Source of the DNA: Nocardioides pinisoli
GTDB lineage: Bacteria > Actinomycetota > Actinomycetes > Propionibacteriales > Nocardioidaceae
DNA: 64,000 bases
Reading direction: 5' to 3'
NCBI RefSeq assembly: GCF_024199985.1
Contig: NZ_JANARS010000005.1
Span: 62,001 to 126,000, forward strand
Below, in pieces: positions 9,466-17,678 of the stretch. Position 1 is the first letter of the stretch; each line of letters begins with the position of its first letter. The translations under genes and the position numbers were made by a program. The notes beneath the pieces are model-generated. The model worked only from the letters and a program-made list of their open reading frames with translations. It searched no databases and was not told the DNA's origin.

Positions 9466-9894
9466 GTGGTGCTCCTCGGGCACCGTGACGGTGCCGATAC
9501 GGCGCCCACCGATCTCGATCGGCGATCACGGAGGACGCAAAGCTTCTGTGGCGGCGACACCCTCCGCGTGTGCGTCTCCGTGCAGCTGCGCGCCACCCGC
9601 CGCGGTCGCCGGGCCACCGCGAGTCGCTGTCACCGACTCCTGTGGCCGCGTCGCGGTCCGGTGACGTCCACCCACCCGGGGTGCCGACCACTGGCGCGGC
9701 CGGCGAGAACGTCGTCGGCTCGACGGATCCCGACGGTGGTCGGGGCGTCGAACGTGGCGAGTATCGCACACCGCGCGTCACCTGCCCCAAGGCGCGCGGC
9801 GAACGGGCGCGCCCGGATCCGCCGATATGCTCCCCGGACACCCGAACGCACCCGTTCGACCCGCATCCGATCCTCATCAGGGGGGACGCCCGAG
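9466..9894. other. 429-bp divergent intergenic region between rne and the glycan island
   Basis: No convincing gene is seen here; the open frames crossing it are extensions of neighbouring genes. It should hold promoters in both directions. A TATGCT (9826-9831) fits a -10 box for the plus-strand glycosyltransferase, with a leader of about 57 nt. This is also the left junction of the inserted glycan genes relative to the usual actinobacterial order. I found no att-like repeats or IS ends. Confidence 0.5.
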
Positions 9895-11667
9895 TTGGCC
9901 ACGACAGAGCGCAAGATCCACCGACGCGAGATCAGCGACGCCGACCTGCTGCGCGAGTCCGACCTCTTCGACGAGGAGTTCTACCTCCAGCACAACCCCA
10001 AGCTCCGCGAGCAGGGCAAGGACCCGGTCACGCACTACCTCACGCGCGGCGGCTTCAACGGCAAGGACCCCTCGGCCGCCTTCTCGTCCCGCTCCTACCT
10101 CCAGCGCAACCCGGAGGTGGCGGCCGCGAAGATCAACCCGCTGGTGCACTACCTCCGCATCGGGCGGGCCGAGGGCAGGAGCATGAACCCCCTCGCCGAC
10201 GACATCGCCCTGATCGTCGAGTCCGGCCTCTTCGACCCCGACTACTACCGGCACTTCCACCCCGACCTGCCCGAGGACGCCGACCTGGTCCGCCACTACC
10301 TGCGCTTCGGTGCCCGTCGTGGCGACGACCCCAGTGAGCTGTTCTCCACCACCGGCTACCAGCGGCAGAACGTCGACGTCGCCAAGAGCGGCGCCAACCC
10401 GCTGCTGCACTACCTCCGCTTCGGACGCCACGAGGGCCGGATCGCGCCCCGGGGCCGGCTGCGCGAGCCCTACTTCGACAGCCTGTTCGCCCAGCAGTGG
10501 GCCCAGCTCGCGCCACTGCCGGTCGCCCACCTCGCGTCGGTGACGCCGAGGGTGACCGTGCTGACCGACAGCGTCGGGCCGTCCAGCCTCTTCGGCGGCG
10601 TCGGCACGTCGGTGATCCTCGCGATCCTCCTCGCCAACCGCTTCGGCGCGACGCTGCGCATCGCCACCCGCACCGAGGCCCCGGACCCGAGTGTCGTCGC
10701 GACCCTCGAGCAGGCGTCCGGCGTGCGGCTCGAGGGGGCGCTCGAGACGGCGTACGTCCCGGTGTCGGGCGACGCGGAGCTGGCGGTCGCCGACGACGAG
10801 ATCGTCATGACCACGTCGTGGTGGACCACCCGGGCCACGCTCGGCAGCACGCTCCCCCGCGAGCAGGTGCTCTACCTGCTGCAGGAGGACGAGCGGATGT
10901 TCTACGCCTTCGGTGACGAGCGGCTGATGTGCAGCGAGACCCTCGGCGAGCGCGGGATCACCGTGGTCGTCAACACCCAGCGGCTGCTCGACCACCTCGG
11001 GTCCCCCGACAACTACCCCCACCTCGCCGACGAGGCGATCGCGCTCACGCCGGCGTTCCCCGGCGGACTGCCACGCGAGGGCGCCGACCTCGGCCCGCGG
11101 CCCGAGGGCAAGCGTCGCCTCTTCTTCTACTCCCGCCCCGAGAACGCCCGCAACCTCTTCTGGCGCGGCGGCACGGTCCTGTCCCGCGCCGTCGAGCGGG
11201 GCATCCTCGACCCCGAGGAGTGGGAGCTGCACCTCGTCGGGCGCCGCACGCCCGACCTGACCTTCCCGCGCGACACCAAGCCGCTGGTCGTGGAGGGGCT
11301 CAACTGGCTCGACTACCAGGCGCTGGTGCACACCATCGACGCCGCGCTGGTGCTGATGGACACGCCGCACCCGTCCTACCCGCCGCTCGACCTCGCAGCC
11401 GCCGGCGTCCCCGTGCTGACCAACACGCACGGCAGCAAGCAGGACCTGAGCGACTACTCGGCCAACATCCTCACCGCCCCCTCGACGGTCGACGGGCTCC
11501 TCGAGGGCATGGAGCGGCTGCTCGCGCTCTCCGACGACCGGGCCCGGCGCACGGCCAACCTGCGGGCCGACGCCATCGAGCGCGACTGGAACACCAGCCT
11601 CGCCCCCACCGTCGACGCCCTCGTCGAGCGGTTCGCGGCCGTGATGCGGTCCGGCGATGTTCGCTGA
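9895..11667 (+). CDS. WsaF-like glycosyltransferase with N-terminal HYLxxG repeats
   Basis: A 590-residue predicted glycan-assembly transferase. Residues about 15-185 hold four related repeats: an LFDxxFY/YLxxNPxV helix pair, then HYLxxGxxxG (HYLTRGGFNG, HYLRIGRAEG, HYLRFGARRG, HYLRFGRHEG). Such repeats occur before rhamnan-type or WsaF-type transferase domains. Residues about 200-590 form a GT-B-like part with a GGVGTS loop and an acidic C-terminal nucleotide-sugar region. The start is a TTG at 9895, chosen because AGGGGGG lies about 9 nt upstream and the repeats begin soon after. It overlaps the next glycosyltransferase gene by 11 nt. Sugar specificity is unknown. Confidence 0.78.
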   Translation: MATTERKIHRREISDADLLRESDLFDEEFYLQHNPKLREQGKDPVTHYLTRGGFNGKDPSAAFSSRSYLQRNPEVAAAKINPLVHYLRIGRAEGRSMNPLADDIALIVESGLFDPDYYRHFHPDLPEDADLVRHYLRFGARRGDDPSELFSTTGYQRQNVDVAKSGANPLLHYLRFGRHEGRIAPRGRLREPYFDSLFAQQWAQLAPLPVAHLASVTPRVTVLTDSVGPSSLFGGVGTSVILAILLANRFGATLRIATRTEAPDPSVVATLEQASGVRLEGALETAYVPVSGDAELAVADDEIVMTTSWWTTRATLGSTLPREQVLYLLQEDERMFYAFGDERLMCSETLGERGITVVVNTQRLLDHLGSPDNYPHLADEAIALTPAFPGGLPREGADLGPRPEGKRRLFFYSRPENARNLFWRGGTVLSRAVERGILDPEEWELHLVGRRTPDLTFPRDTKPLVVEGLNWLDYQALVHTIDAALVLMDTPHPSYPPLDLAAAGVPVLTNTHGSKQDLSDYSANILTAPSTVDGLLEGMERLLALSDDRARRTANLRADAIERDWNTSLAPTVDALVERFAAVMRSGDVR

Positions 11668-12877
11668 CCTGCCACGTCCCACCGGACCGCTCCCGGTCCT
11701 GTGGGACAGCACCGTGACGCAGCGCGTCGGGCGGATGCTCGACGGCGAGGTGCGGGTGGCCTGGTTCTACGGCCAGCCCGACACCAGCACCTTCCGCTAC
11801 CGCGTGGCCAACGTGGTCGAGGCCGTCAACAGCGACCCCGACGGCGTGGTCGGCGCGGGGTGGTTCAGCGACGACGACATCCCCTCCGTGCTCCCGGTCG
11901 TGCCGCAGCTCGACGCGATCGTCCTCGCCCGGCACCGCTACGGCGGCAACGTACGACGCCTCGCCGCGACGGCCGCGCGAGCCGGCGTACCCCTCCTGTT
12001 CGACACCGACGACCTGGTGTTCGACACGGCCTACGCCGGCCTGGTCATGGACTCGCTCGGCCGCGACGCCACGGTGAGCCTGGACTGGGACGTCTGGTTC
12101 TCCTACATGGGCCGGCTCAACGCCACCCTCGGCCTGTGCGAGGGGGCCTTCACGACCAACCAGACGCTCCGCGCCGAGCTCGGCCGTCACCTGCCCCTCG
12201 ACAGCGTCCACGTGGTGCCCAACGTGCTCAACCGGGTGCAGCAGGACTACAGCCGCAGCCTGCTCGAGGCCAAGCAGTCGTCCGGCTACCGACGCTCGGG
12301 CCCGGTGACCATCGGCTACTTCAGTGGCACCCCCTCGCACGTGCGGGACTTCACCGTCGCTGCGCCCGCGCTCGCCCGCCTGCTCGACCGTGACCCCGAC
12401 GTGGCCGTGCGGATCGCCGGCTTCCTCGACGACGTCGGTCCGCTGGAGGAGTTCCGCGACCGCATCGAGTTCGTGCCGTTCATGCACTACGTCGAGCTGC
12501 AGCACTCGATCGCGGAGGTGGAGGTCAACATCGCGCCCCTCCAGCACAACGCCTTCAACGTCTGCAAGTCCGACCTCAAGTTCTTCGAGGCCGCGGTGGT
12601 CGGCACGTGGACCGTGGCCTCCCACACGCCGTCGCTCGACGCCGCTGTCACCGACGGGGTGACCGGGCGACTGGCCCGCGACCACGAGTGGGACGGTGCG
12701 CTCGCGGAGGCGGTCGACCTCGCACGCGACACGGACCGCTACGCCGCGACCATGACGGCGGCCGCGGAGCACGCGCACCGGACCTGGGCGTGGGACTCGG
12801 TCGCCGCCTCCGTGCGCCGAGCGCTCGACGCTCAGCTGGCGAAGGGGTCGCCGACCTCGCCGGTCGCCTCGTCGTAG
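11657..12877 (+). CDS. Glycosyltransferase, GT4-like
   Basis: A 406-residue protein with no signal peptide. It has a C-terminal GT-B nucleotide-sugar domain: GYFSGTPSHVRDF, then NIAPLQHNAFNVCKSDLKFF, the N-x-KS-x-K-x-x-E region typical of many capsule and O-antigen transferases, then VVASHT-like text. The N-terminal half (PDTSTFRYRV and LFDTDDLVF) fits the acceptor domain. The ATG at 11657 overlaps the upstream gene by 11 nt, so the two form an operon and probably act in sequence on one glycan. Its 3' end overlaps the convergent TIGR03936 gene by 46 bp. Donor and acceptor cannot be read from sequence. Confidence 0.78.
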   Translation: MFADLPRPTGPLPVLWDSTVTQRVGRMLDGEVRVAWFYGQPDTSTFRYRVANVVEAVNSDPDGVVGAGWFSDDDIPSVLPVVPQLDAIVLARHRYGGNVRRLAATAARAGVPLLFDTDDLVFDTAYAGLVMDSLGRDATVSLDWDVWFSYMGRLNATLGLCEGAFTTNQTLRAELGRHLPLDSVHVVPNVLNRVQQDYSRSLLEAKQSSGYRRSGPVTIGYFSGTPSHVRDFTVAAPALARLLDRDPDVAVRIAGFLDDVGPLEEFRDRIEFVPFMHYVELQHSIAEVEVNIAPLQHNAFNVCKSDLKFFEAAVVGTWTVASHTPSLDAAVTDGVTGRLARDHEWDGALAEAVDLARDTDRYAATMTAAAEHAHRTWAWDSVAASVRRALDAQLAKGSPTSPVASS

Positions 12878-13551
12878 GGGCCCTGGTCGAGCCGGGTCAG
12901 CAGGGCCGGGCCGCTCGCGACCAGCCCGCCGAGCCGAGTCATCCCCGAGAGGATGTCGTCGGCACGCACCGCCGGCTCACCGTGGCGCAGCACCAGCTCG
13001 ATCGTCGTCGGCGCGCCATCGGCCGCGTCGACGACCGCGAGCGACGAGACCGCCGCGCGGGCGTCGAAGCTGCGCAGGCCGCGCTTGGTCATCCGCTCGA
13101 CGGTCACCTCGGGGGCGGCGAGGAACGCCTCCACCGCGCGTTCGGCCTCGGGACGGGGCACGTCGACCTCGATCCTCCAGCGACTGGCCTGGAGCCGGTC
13201 GGACAGCGAGCCGCCGGACGACTCCACCACCGCCAGCACGTCGAGCCCCGGCGGGAGCGAGGCGTCGAGGAGCTGGTGCACCTCGGCGGGGACCAGCACC
13301 TCCGCGAGCGCCAGCTCGAGGTACTCCGCCTCGCTCGCCGCCCCGGTGGGTGAGGCGCCGGCGTAGGAGATGCGCGGGTGCGGGTTGAAGCCCGACGAGT
13401 AGGCCATCGGGATGCGCGCGCGGAATACGGCGCGCTCGAACGCGCGGGAGAAGTCGCGATGGCTGGTGAAGCGCAGCCGGCCGCGCTTGGCGTAGCGGAC
13501 GCGGAGGCGCTGGACCGGGGGCGGCTGCTGGGGAGGATCCTGTCGGGGCAT
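12832..13551 (-). CDS. TIGR03936 family radical SAM-associated protein (DUF2344)
   Basis: A 239-residue protein with the family opening RYAKRGRLRFTSHRDFSRAFERA and the following PMAYSSGFNPHPRISYAG block. The family is uncharacterised and is known to be encoded next to, or fused with, a B12-binding-type radical SAM protein (TIGR03960). Here that partner lies about 20 kb away at 33724-35712, separated by the glycan island. The ATG at 13551 is chosen because the family homology starts just after it; a TAGCCT -10 box sits 10 nt upstream, overlapping the stop of the preceding membrane-protein gene. The 3' end overlaps the convergent glycosyltransferase by 46 bp. Confidence 0.88.
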   Translation of the reverse strand: MPRQDPPQQPPPVQRLRVRYAKRGRLRFTSHRDFSRAFERAVFRARIPMAYSSGFNPHPRISYAGASPTGAASEAEYLELALAEVLVPAEVHQLLDASLPPGLDVLAVVESSGGSLSDRLQASRWRIEVDVPRPEAERAVEAFLAAPEVTVERMTKRGLRSFDARAAVSSLAVVDAADGAPTTIELVLRHGEPAVRADDILSGMTRLGGLVASGPALLTRLDQGPYDEATGEVGDPFAS

Positions 13552-13561
13552 GGCGGGGGTC

Positions 13562-13567
13562 AGGCTA
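13562..13567 (-). promoter_or_regulatory. Predicted -10 box (TAGCCT) of the TIGR03936 gene
   Basis: TAGCCT on the minus strand fits TANNNT. It ends 10 nt before the ATG and overlaps the TAG stop of the upstream gene. It suggests TIGR03936 kept its own promoter despite the island upstream. Confidence 0.35.
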
Positions 13568-15544
13568 TCGCCCGGTCCGTCCCTCCACCGAGTAGACCCA
13601 GCGCGGCTCCCCGCCCCAGTCGAAGCTCCGCTCGGGCCGCAGGCAGTCGAGGTCGAGCTCACGCTTGGCCACGACCGTCGTCAGCCGCGGGAGCCGGTCC
13701 GCCACGACGCACGGTGAGCCGGCGACGTGGATCACGTCGGGCGTCGGGTTGGTCCACTCGAGCCGCTCGCGTCCGGACCAGGAGAACCAGATGTAGGCCC
13801 CGCCGCGGTTCCACACGTCCTCGTGCTCACGGCCCGGGTCGAGCCGGCCCCAGACCTCCGGGTCCGGGCCCGACATCTGCCGTCCGGAGAACGCCGGGAC
13901 ACCGGTGGCCATCATCAGCGCGTCGACGGAGTAGTGGTCCGAGGCCCACACGCCCCCGTCCGCGCGGGCTGCCTCTCCCTCCTCGAGCATCTCGCGCGCC
14001 GCCGTGCTGTCGCGCAAGTCGCCGAGCCCGACGAGCACGGGGTTGACGTGCCACACCAGCGAGAACGCGAGCGCCCCGCCGAGGACGTAGCCCGCCGCGT
14101 GGCGGGGCCGGTAGGTGAGGGCGAACACCGTCACGGCGAGGGCGAGCGCCGCCAGCCAGATGCCGCCGACGGTGAGGGCGGGGATGGTCTGCAGACGCAG
14201 CAGCGATCCGGCGTACGCCGCCATGGCCGCGGTCGTGCCCGCCGCCATGAGCGACCACGAGACGGTGCCACGCGCCGGCGCAGCAGGCAGCAGCAGGCAC
14301 AGCAGCAGGACCCCGAGGTGGCCGAGCACCTGGGTCGACCTCGCGGAGGGGACCTGGTTGAGCAACGGGAGGCTGGAGCCGAACGCTCCGAAGTCGACGG
14401 TCGACCAGAGCACCCAGAACCCGGTGACGGCCAGCATCGAGACGACGGCCCACCGCTGGCCCGGCACGCGCCACGACACTCCGCGGGCGAGCAGCAGCAC
14501 GGCGAGCACGAGGGCCACCGTGAACCCCGAGGAGATCTCGGACGAGTTGGACCCGAGCACCTCCACGCCGCCGGCCAGGATGCCGAGGTTGGTGGCGCCG
14601 AGGACCGACTGGAGGGCGTTGGCCGAGCCCGAGAGCACCCGGGCCCCGGGATACACGGTGCCGGCGGTCGCGGCGATCGCCTCGCGGTTCTCCAGGTAGA
14701 GGGTCGCCAGGAACACCAACGTCAGCGCCGCGACCCCGCCGACCGCCGCGATCGTGCGGCGGCGCGCCGGCGATGCGGCCAGCAGGGCGGCGACCGTGCC
14801 GAGCAGGACCGCCGGGACGACGACCACCGCCCACGGCGGGTAGAAGAGCGGTGTGCGGACGAGGAGCCAGGCCGAGGCCACCATCCACGCGCCCGCCTGC
14901 CACCACCGGCCGGTCTCGACGATCCGTGAGGCACGCTGCAGCGCCACGGCACCGGCGAGGGTGAAGCCGAGCAGGTTGCCGTGGCTGCTCGACCACCACG
15001 CGTTGGCCGGCGAGAAGAGGATCAGCGCGGCGGCGAACCACCCCACCCAGCGGCTCCCGGTCAGCGTCCGGAACCACGCGGGCGCCGCGAGGAGGAGCAA
15101 CAGGGTGCCCAGCCAGTACCTGGCGGAGAAGAGGATCCCGTCGGGCAGCCAGGGCCCCAGCCGCAGGAGCGACCCGTCGAGGAACAACAGCGACGTGGCA
15201 GGACCGGTCGGCAGCCCACTGAGGTAGGCCTGCGACGCGGTGAGTGGGTTGTGGTCATCGGCGTCGCCCGTGGCCGTGACACCCAGGACCAGCGGGCTCG
15301 TGGTCAGGAACTCGTCCGATCGCGTGGAGCGTGCCTCCCCCAGCATGACTCCGGACGGGTCTGCCGGGTCGACACGGAGCTCGGACGCCCCGATCGAGGA
15401 CTGGGTCACCCCGCCCAGGGACACCAGGACGTAGAGGACGAGAGGTGCGACCACGTGCCAAGGGACTGATGACAGCCGGGTCCGACGCGGTGCGCCAACA
15501 TTGTCGTGGCCCACCGGGACCTGGCCTCCTGACGACTTGGACAT
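13565..15544 (-). CDS. Large polytopic membrane protein, possible GT-C glycosyltransferase
   Basis: A 659-residue protein with a short cytoplasmic N-terminus, a first membrane segment at about 31-48 and roughly a dozen hydrophobic segments up to about 500. A hydrophilic, probably extracytoplasmic C-terminal domain of about 150 residues follows. The first outside loop carries an acidic SDEF motif (about 75-78). One or two acidic residues there are typical of GT-C enzymes that use polyprenyl-phosphate sugars. It is divergent by only 27 bp from the GT2/DUF2304 pair, which could make such a donor. A polymerase role is also possible. The family is uncharacterised and the assignment is inferred from topology and context. 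Confidence 0.6.
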   Translation of the reverse strand: MSKSSGGQVPVGHDNVGAPRRTRLSSVPWHVVAPLVLYVLVSLGGVTQSSIGASELRVDPADPSGVMLGEARSTRSDEFLTTSPLVLGVTATGDADDHNPLTASQAYLSGLPTGPATSLLFLDGSLLRLGPWLPDGILFSARYWLGTLLLLLAAPAWFRTLTGSRWVGWFAAALILFSPANAWWSSSHGNLLGFTLAGAVALQRASRIVETGRWWQAGAWMVASAWLLVRTPLFYPPWAVVVVPAVLLGTVAALLAASPARRRTIAAVGGVAALTLVFLATLYLENREAIAATAGTVYPGARVLSGSANALQSVLGATNLGILAGGVEVLGSNSSEISSGFTVALVLAVLLLARGVSWRVPGQRWAVVSMLAVTGFWVLWSTVDFGAFGSSLPLLNQVPSARSTQVLGHLGVLLLCLLLPAAPARGTVSWSLMAAGTTAAMAAYAGSLLRLQTIPALTVGGIWLAALALAVTVFALTYRPRHAAGYVLGGALAFSLVWHVNPVLVGLGDLRDSTAAREMLEEGEAARADGGVWASDHYSVDALMMATGVPAFSGRQMSGPDPEVWGRLDPGREHEDVWNRGGAYIWFSWSGRERLEWTNPTPDVIHVAGSPCVVADRLPRLTTVVAKRELDLDCLRPERSFDWGGEPRWVYSVEGRTGR

Positions 15545-15558
15545 GGGAGCGGCCGCGA

Positions 15559-15564
15559 TAGTAT
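15559..15564 (+). promoter_or_regulatory. -10 box (TAGTAT) of a probable leaderless GT2 mRNA
   Basis: TAGTAT lies exactly 7 nt before the ATG at 15572, the spacing expected when transcription starts at the start codon. No ribosome-binding site is present. The box sits in the 27-bp gap between two divergent start codons. Confidence 0.55.
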
Positions 15565-15571
15565 CGCGGTC

Positions 15572-16378
15572 ATGTCTGGGAGGCGCGTGCTCATCATCGT
15601 GCCCGCGTGGAACGAGCAGGACTCCATCGGTGGGACCATCGCCGAGATCCGCGAGTGCGTCCCCGATGCCGATCTCCTGGTGATCGACGACGGCTCCCTC
15701 GACCTCACCGCGCAGCGCGCCCAGGCCGCCGGCGCCTCTGTCTGCTCACTCCCGTTCAACCTCGGTGTCGGCGGCGCCATGCGCACCGGCTACCGCTACG
15801 CGCTCCGCAACGGCTACGACGCCGCCGTCCAGATCGACGCCGACGGCCAGCACGACCCGCGCTACCTCGCGCGGCTGCTCACCGAGCTCGGATCTGCCGA
15901 CGTGGTGATCGGTGCGCGGTTCGCCACGCCCGACGACCCCTACAAGGTGCGGGGGCCACGACGCTGGGCCATGGTCCTGCTCGCACGGGTGCTCTCCCGC
16001 CTGGCCCACACCCGCCTGACGGACGTGACGTCCGGCTTCCGGGTCTCCAACCGCCGGGCCATCTCCGTCTTCGCGACCCACTACCCCGCTGAGTACCTCG
16101 GCGACACGGTCGAGTCCCTCGTCATCGCGGCCCGCGCCGGGTGCACCATCACCCAGGTCCCGGTGACGATGCGAGCCCGTGTCGCGGGTCGTGCCTCCCA
16201 CTCGCCGGTGAAGGCCGCGGTCTACCTGTGCCGCGCGATCGTCGCCCTGGTCCTCGCCCTCGTGCGTGACTGGCCAGCCCAGCTCGAGGAGGGCTCGACG
16301 GCCGAGGACGTCGAGGGCGGGCTGCCCCCGGGCGTCCACCCCGGCGCAGCGCCTCAGCATCAGGAGGTCCGACCGTGA
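15572..16378 (+). CDS. GT2 family glycosyltransferase, polyprenyl-phosphate sugar synthase type
   Basis: A 268-residue GT-A fold enzyme of the dolichyl/polyprenyl-phosphate hexose synthase type. Visible are VPAWNEQDSI (start of the Rossmann half), VIDDGSLDLT, NLGVGGAMRTGY and the metal-binding QIDADGQHDP (DxD at about residues 89-91). A GFRVSNRR motif is near the end. Such enzymes put a sugar on a polyprenyl phosphate for membrane transferases. It is translationally coupled (GTGA) to a DUF2304 protein, a common pairing. Its mRNA is probably leaderless. Confidence 0.86.
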   Translation: MSGRRVLIIVPAWNEQDSIGGTIAEIRECVPDADLLVIDDGSLDLTAQRAQAAGASVCSLPFNLGVGGAMRTGYRYALRNGYDAAVQIDADGQHDPRYLARLLTELGSADVVIGARFATPDDPYKVRGPRRWAMVLLARVLSRLAHTRLTDVTSGFRVSNRRAISVFATHYPAEYLGDTVESLVIAARAGCTITQVPVTMRARVAGRASHSPVKAAVYLCRAIVALVLALVRDWPAQLEEGSTAEDVEGGLPPGVHPGAAPQHQEVRP

Positions 16379-16767
16379 GCGGCGTGACGATCCTGGGGCT
16401 CGCTGGCTCGGTCATCATCCTGCTCGCCCTGTTCGAGATGATGCGTCGCCACCGGCTGCGGGAGAAGTACGCGCTCATCTGGGCGTTCGTCGCGTTGGCA
16501 ATCATCACCATCGCGGCGTTCCCCCTCATCCTCATCAAGACGTCGGCCGCCATCGGCCTGGCCGTCCCGGCCAACCTGCTGTTCTTCGGCGCCTCGATGG
16601 TCATCATGGTCCTGACGCTCCAGCACAGCTCCGAGCTCGGGCGCCTTGAGGAGCGCACCCGCACCCTCGCCGAGGAGATCGCCCTGCTCCGCCTCGAGAT
16701 CGACCGGCACCGTCACCCCGGCGGCGCGCTCCGCTCCGGCGAGACGCCCGACGAGTTGCGCGAGTGA
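16375..16767 (+). CDS. DUF2304 domain membrane protein
   Basis: A 130-residue protein with three hydrophobic segments (about 5-22, 33-52 and 60-80) and a C-terminal charged, probably coiled-coil tail (ERTRTLAEEIALLRLEID). The DUF2304 match rests on the motif around RRHRLREKYALIWAFVAL. The family is uncharacterised but is often encoded next to polyprenyl-phosphate GT2 enzymes, where it may anchor or regulate them. The GTG at 16375 overlaps the upstream stop by 4 nt, and its stop overlaps the next gene's GTG in the same way, so three genes form a tight unit. Confidence 0.8.
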   Translation: MSGVTILGLAGSVIILLALFEMMRRHRLREKYALIWAFVALAIITIAAFPLILIKTSAAIGLAVPANLLFFGASMVIMVLTLQHSSELGRLEERTRTLAEEIALLRLEIDRHRHPGGALRSGETPDELRE

Positions 16768-17666
16768 GCCACGCGACCCCGGGCCCGCTGGAAGTCTTCA
16801 TTCCCTTCTGGGGCGATCCCGACCTGCTCTACGCCACCGTCGAGAGCGTCAAGGCGCAGACCGACCCCGCATGGGTGGTCACGGTCGTCGACGACTGCTA
16901 TCCCGACCCGGATGTCGCCACGCACTTCGCGCGTGAAGTCGATCCGCGCATCCGCTACGAGCGCAACGCGACGAACCTCGGCATCGAGGCCAACTTCCAG
17001 CGCTGCCTCGACCTCGCCTCAGGCGAGCTCATGATGTTCATGGGGTGCGACGACCTCCTCGAGCCCGGCTTCGTGGCCCGCACCCATGCGCTGGTGCAGA
17101 TGCACCCGGAGGCCGACATCATCCAGCCTGGGGTCCGGGTCATCGACGACGACGGAACGCCCGCCACCACGCTGGCCGACCTGGTCAAGGCGCGGCTGAG
17201 GCCACGGGTCTCCGCGCCCGTCGTCCTCACGGGAGAGCCGCTGGCGGCGAGCCTGCTGCGCGGGAACTGGCTCTACTGGCCCTCGTTGGTCTTCCGCACC
17301 GAGCGAGTTCAGCGGTTCGCCTTTCGGCGCGACCTCCCGATCATCCTCGACCTCGCGTTGGTGATCGACATGCTGGCCGACGGCGCAGCCCTCCTCCTGG
17401 ATCCTGAGGTCACCTTCGCCTACCGACGCCATGCGACCAGCCTGTCGGGCACGGCCCTGGCGGACGGCAGCAGGTTCACCCAGGACAGGCGATACTTCGC
17501 CGATGCCGCCGAGCAGATGCACCGGGTCGGCTGGCCCCGGGCCGCGAGGGCCGCAGGTTGGCGGTGGACGTCTCGACTGCACGGTCTTGCCGCGCTGCCC
17601 CACGCCGCACGGAGCCAGCGACGCGCGGGCCTGGCCCAGGCACTACGCCACGCCTTCGGCCGTTGA
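16764..17666 (+). CDS. GT2 family glycosyltransferase
   Basis: A 300-residue GT-A enzyme. It has FIPFWGDPDLLYATVESV, VVDDCYPDPD (first acidic motif) and MGCDDLLEPGF (DD metal site, about residues 93-95), the usual layout for surface-glycan GT2 enzymes. The C-terminal 60 residues are Arg/Ala-rich and may contact membrane or acceptor. The GTG at 16764 overlaps the DUF2304 stop by 4 nt. It converges with the next, minus-strand GT4 gene 12 bp downstream. Donor sugar unknown. Confidence 0.82.
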   Translation: MSHATPGPLEVFIPFWGDPDLLYATVESVKAQTDPAWVVTVVDDCYPDPDVATHFAREVDPRIRYERNATNLGIEANFQRCLDLASGELMMFMGCDDLLEPGFVARTHALVQMHPEADIIQPGVRVIDDDGTPATTLADLVKARLRPRVSAPVVLTGEPLAASLLRGNWLYWPSLVFRTERVQRFAFRRDLPIILDLALVIDMLADGAALLLDPEVTFAYRRHATSLSGTALADGSRFTQDRRYFADAAEQMHRVGWPRAARAAGWRWTSRLHGLAALPHAARSQRRAGLAQALRHAFGR

Positions 17667-17678
17667 GCGAGGAGCTGC

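Noticed and set aside
6193..9894. Plus-strand extension of the first glycosyltransferase frame back over rne
   Set aside because: The extension is antisense to RNase E and has no homology; the TTG at 9895 with AGGGGGG upstream is a better start.
9466..9894. Integrase, IS element or att site at the left island junction
   Set aside because: No transposase or integrase frame, terminal inverted repeats or tRNA 3' end was found there.
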